Origin: Flavobacteriales bacterium UBA4585 | GTDB lineage: Bacteria; Bacteroidota; Bacteroidia; Flavobacteriales; Schleiferiaceae | NCBI GenBank assembly: GCA_949487015.1 | Contig: CATAQZ010000212.1 | Coordinates: forward strand, 1 to 5,648 | Reading direction: 5' to 3' | Length of the DNA stretch: 5,648 nt | Translations under genes and position numbers: made by a program | Notes under the pieces: generated by a model | Seen by the model: only the letters and a program-made list of their open reading frames with translations | The model's database searches: none | Told to the model about the DNA's origin: nothing | Shown: positions 3,147 to 5,648 of the stretch, piece by piece | Numbering within the stretch: position 1 is the first letter of the stretch | Layout: every line of letters starts with the position of its first letter

Positions 3147-5648
3147 ATGAAAAAACTTTATCTCTTGATGGTGGCTATGCTGTATTCTATCGGCTCGCTC
3201 ACCGCTCAGGTAATGACACAAACCTTTAGTAGTATACCATCTACTTGGACACAGTCAAATTCCTGCAGCAGTACTTCTACGAATGCTTCTTGGAAGCTTA
3301 CAACATCTAATCCGGGCTATGGTGCTTCTGGTTATACCGATAATACCGGTGCAACAGGTTCATACGCGATGTGGGTCGATGGTTCATCGCCTTATCCTTG
3401 TGATGTGTCAATTACTACCGATTCCATAGATCCCAGTACATTAACAACTCCTTCTCTTGAGTTTTATTGGTTTAAGAACAATACTAGTACTTATGCTGGC
3501 AATAATACATTGACTATCGAGGTGTTTGACGGTCAATCTTACGAGGCGGTGTGGTCAGGAAGTACAGATTCTGCAGGCTGGCGCAAAGTACAAGTTGATT
3601 TATCATGTATTAGTATGCCTAACGATATTGCATTAAGATTTACTGTAAGCAAGTTTAATGGTTCTGCATCTTTTTACAATGATATTGTAGTTGATGACAT
3701 CAAGGTTCAGGAATTACCTACAGGATATTCAAACTGTGCCGCACCAACTGCAATAGCTGTAGGTACGGTTACAGGAGGTTCTGTGACAGCTACGGTATCC
3801 GAAGGATGTAATTCTAGTGCGACTACCACTGTAATATATGGATTGGCAGGGTTTAACCCGTCATCTGCAGGTACTTCGGCAACAGTCTCCGGCGGCACGG
3901 CCTCTCTTACGTCGCTTGCAGGCTCAAGTACGTATCACGCATACGCTGTTACGAGCTGTGGTACTTCTTCTTTCTCTGATACGTTAGGACCTATTACCTT
4001 CCTAACTCCATGTGCTCAGGTTACTACTCCTTACACCGAGAACTTTGATAATTCTTCAACTGGTTCGGCTTTCAATCCATCTTTACCGGTTTGTTGGGAT
4101 TTTTATGTGAATACGACAAGCTCGTTCTACTACCCTTATTTCTACAACCGTAACTATTCGTTCTATGCCAACTCTGGTTCGAACTTCTTATATGGATACA
4201 GATCGTCTAGCTCGAGTACATCTACTTCATACGCAGATACGACACTTATTATCACTCCTGAGATTCAGGGTCTTGATTCAGCGACGAAGCAATTAGAGTT
4301 CTATGCAAGAACTACTTCGGTCGGTCGTCCAGGTGAAGTTCTTATTGGATTAACTGATGCTGCTGGTACGCCAAGTTCATTGAGAATAGTGGATACTGTA
4401 TACGCTCCAGCAACTACATACAACAAGTACACCGTTTATTTAGATGGTGCTACAACGGGTGATGCACGTATTGCATTTATGTTGAGAAGAGAAATCGGTG
4501 TTTACGATTACATTTGTATTGATGATGTTTCGGTTACCGATATTCCTCCGTGTCCTGAACCTATCGGTCTAGCGCTCAATTCGACGACGAAGTCGACGGC
4601 GACTATTTCTTGGTCTTCAAGCTCATCTGCCTTTAATATTGAGGTAGGTCCAATGGGCTTCACACAAGGAACGGGTACTAGTGTAACGTCAACAACGACC
4701 TCTTACACTGCGACTGGTTTAACTCAGAATACCTACTACGATGCTTATGTAATGGCGAACTGTACGTCTACTGGCGACGGTACGTCAAACTGGGTAGGAC
4801 CGTTCACCTTCAAAACGGAGTGTGGTGCCTTTACATCTCCTTACTCAGAAGACTTTGGTTATTCAGACGGCTCAGGTAGTACGGCTAATCCAGATTTACC
4901 AGATTGTTGGGAACACGTGAACCGTTCGGCTTACACATTCAACTACGCTTACGTAGATAAGTATTACTACTACGGAAACCAGGCGACGGATTCGGCTTAC
5001 ATGTATTTGAGAGCTTACTACAGCTCTTTCAGTACACAGACTGCTTTGGGAGATACAAACATGATGATCCTTCCACGCATCTTAGGTTTGGAAAATGGAA
5101 CACAGCAAATTTTGTTCAATGCACGTTCAATTAGTACTTCAGCTGCTTATTTAAGTGATATTGCTGTAGCTACGATCGATTCGAATAAGAGCATTGCTTC
5201 TTTGTCTATTGTAGATACGATTCAGGTAACCAGTACGACGTACTCAGATTACTCTTTGGATTTAGACAACGTTGCTTCTGATGCTGCACATGTAGTACTT
5301 ATAGTATTTGCGGGATCTAATACAGGATATACGTATGGATACAACGGAGCCTATTTCGATGAAATCGAAATCCGTGATATTCCAAACTGTCCTACAGCTG
5401 CAGATTTTGCCGGTATGGCGACTTCGGATTCTTCTGCGACCCTAACATGGGTAGATACTACCTTAGCGACCAACTACATTATTGAGTGGGGGCCGTCAGG
5501 CTTTACGCAAGGAACAGGTGCTCCAACGGACACAGTAACAGGTACTTCGTGGTCTATCAATACGCTTGACGATGCAACGACTTACGATTTCTACATCCAG
5601 TCGAACTGTATGGCAACGAACGGTTCTGTATCTCCATGGGTAGGTCCA
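3147..5648 (+). CDS. Large secreted or cell-surface protein with alternating MAM-like and fibronectin III-like modules (3' end outside window)
   Basis: An open frame of 834 codons with no stop before the window edge. Residues 1-20 form a signal peptide (KK, then a hydrophobic core LYLLMVAMLYSIGSL) with likely cleavage at LTA|Q. After it, three jelly-roll/MAM or cleaved-adhesin-like domains (about 21-192, 289-465, 559-744) alternate with FN3-like domains (about 197-288, 469-558, 748-834). Domains 2 and 3 open with C-x5-PY-x-E-[DN]F and contain LPxCW (C316-W317, C587-W588); the MAM-like domains end in DDIKV, DDVSV or DEIEI. FN3 units 2 and 3 share GPxGFTQGTG. The composition is rich in Ser, Thr and Tyr. 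Such proteins in Bacteroidota are usually type IX secretion cargo with a C-terminal sorting domain, but that end is not visible here. An in-frame ATG at 3132, preceded by TAA at 3129, is an alternative start (MLRKLMKKLYLL). An adhesive or matrix role is inference; no catalytic domain is seen. Confidence 0.9.
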   Translation, partial: MKKLYLLMVAMLYSIGSLTAQVMTQTFSSIPSTWTQSNSCSSTSTNASWKLTTSNPGYGASGYTDNTGATGSYAMWVDGSSPYPCDVSITTDSIDPSTLTTPSLEFYWFKNNTSTYAGNNTLTIEVFDGQSYEAVWSGSTDSAGWRKVQVDLSCISMPNDIALRFTVSKFNGSASFYNDIVVDDIKVQELPTGYSNCAAPTAIAVGTVTGGSVTATVSEGCNSSATTTVIYGLAGFNPSSAGTSATVSGGTASLTSLAGSSTYHAYAVTSCGTSSFSDTLGPITFLTPCAQVTTPYTENFDNSSTGSAFNPSLPVCWDFYVNTTSSFYYPYFYNRNYSFYANSGSNFLYGYRSSSSSTSTSYADTTLIITPEIQGLDSATKQLEFYARTTSVGRPGEVLIGLTDAAGTPSSLRIVDTVYAPATTYNKYTVYLDGATTGDARIAFMLRREIGVYDYICIDDVSVTDIPPCPEPIGLALNSTTKSTATISWSSSSSAFNIEVGPMGFTQGTGTSVTSTTTSYTATGLTQNTYYDAYVMANCTSTGDGTSNWVGPFTFKTECGAFTSPYSEDFGYSDGSGSTANPDLPDCWEHVNRSAYTFNYAYVDKYYYYGNQATDSAYMYLRAYYSSFSTQTALGDTNMMILPRILGLENGTQQILFNARSISTSAAYLSDIAVATIDSNKSIASLSIVDTIQVTSTTYSDYSLDLDNVASDAAHVVLIVFAGSNTGYTYGYNGAYFDEIEIRDIPNCPTAADFAGMATSDSSATLTWVDTTLATNYIIEWGPSGFTQGTGAPTDTVTGTSWSINTLDDATTYDFYIQSNCMATNGSVSPWVGP
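3207..5648 (+). repeat. Tandem protein-level repeat: three MAM-like + FN3-like modules of about 265-280 residues
   Basis: Module boundaries are marked by cysteines: C197, C289, C469, C559, C748. The period is 270 residues between MAM-like starts (C289 to C559) and 272 and 279 between FN3 starts (C197, C469, C748). The FN3 motif GFTQGTG recurs at 504-510 and 785-791, encoded at 4656-4676 and 5499-5519 with 18 of 21 bases identical. The first FN3 unit keeps only a diverged form (YGLAGFNPSSAG). The third module is cut by the window end. Confidence 0.8.

Noticed and set aside
3707..3898. 63-codon minus-strand open frame inside the secreted-protein gene
   Set aside because: It is antisense to the FN3-like region; the low-complexity Val/Thr/Pro/Ala composition is the mirror of the Thr/Ser/Gly-rich coding strand.

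Overview
This window looks like a chromosomal segment of a Bacteroidota bacterium, most likely order Flavobacteriales. Four things point there: a 7TM-HD protein of the type common in that phylum; a promoter matching the Bacteroidetes form TTG...TAnnTTTG in front of the tRNAs; weak or absent Shine-Dalgarno sequences; and a large secreted Ser/Thr/Tyr-rich protein built of MAM-like (jelly-roll) and fibronectin III-like modules, as in type IX-secreted adhesins. Genus cannot be assigned from the sequence alone.

Layout. Positions 1-80 (minus strand) hold the first 26 codons of a thiolase (acetyl-CoA acetyltransferase-like) that continues off the left edge. A divergent 82-base spacer follows. Positions 163-2109 (plus) encode a complete 648-residue membrane protein with an N-terminal extracytoplasmic domain, a multi-pass membrane domain and a C-terminal HD phosphohydrolase domain, a probable cyclic-di-AMP phosphodiesterase of the PgpH family. 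Positions 2110-2260 are a non-coding gap with inverted repeats and a good promoter. Positions 2261-2597 hold three tRNA genes, Ser(GCT), Pro(TGG) and Arg(TCT), separated by short spacers, the second of which folds into strong hairpins. A strong rho-independent terminator at 2608-2643 ends the cluster. Positions 2644-3146 are an AT-rich gap of about 500 bases with no convincing gene. From 3147 to the right edge runs an open frame of 834 codons with a signal peptide and at least three MAM-like/FN3-like module pairs; its C-terminus lies outside the window.

The units appear functionally independent: housekeeping thiolase, nucleotide second-messenger turnover at the membrane, a tRNA operon, and a cell-surface or secreted adhesin-type protein. 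No mobile element, CRISPR array, toxin-antitoxin pair or defence gene is visible. No clearly new system was found. The most notable items are the nested dyad built into the tRNA promoter, the structured tRNA spacer, the modular surface protein with a diverged first FN3 unit, and a possible decayed reading frame just downstream of the tRNA terminator.
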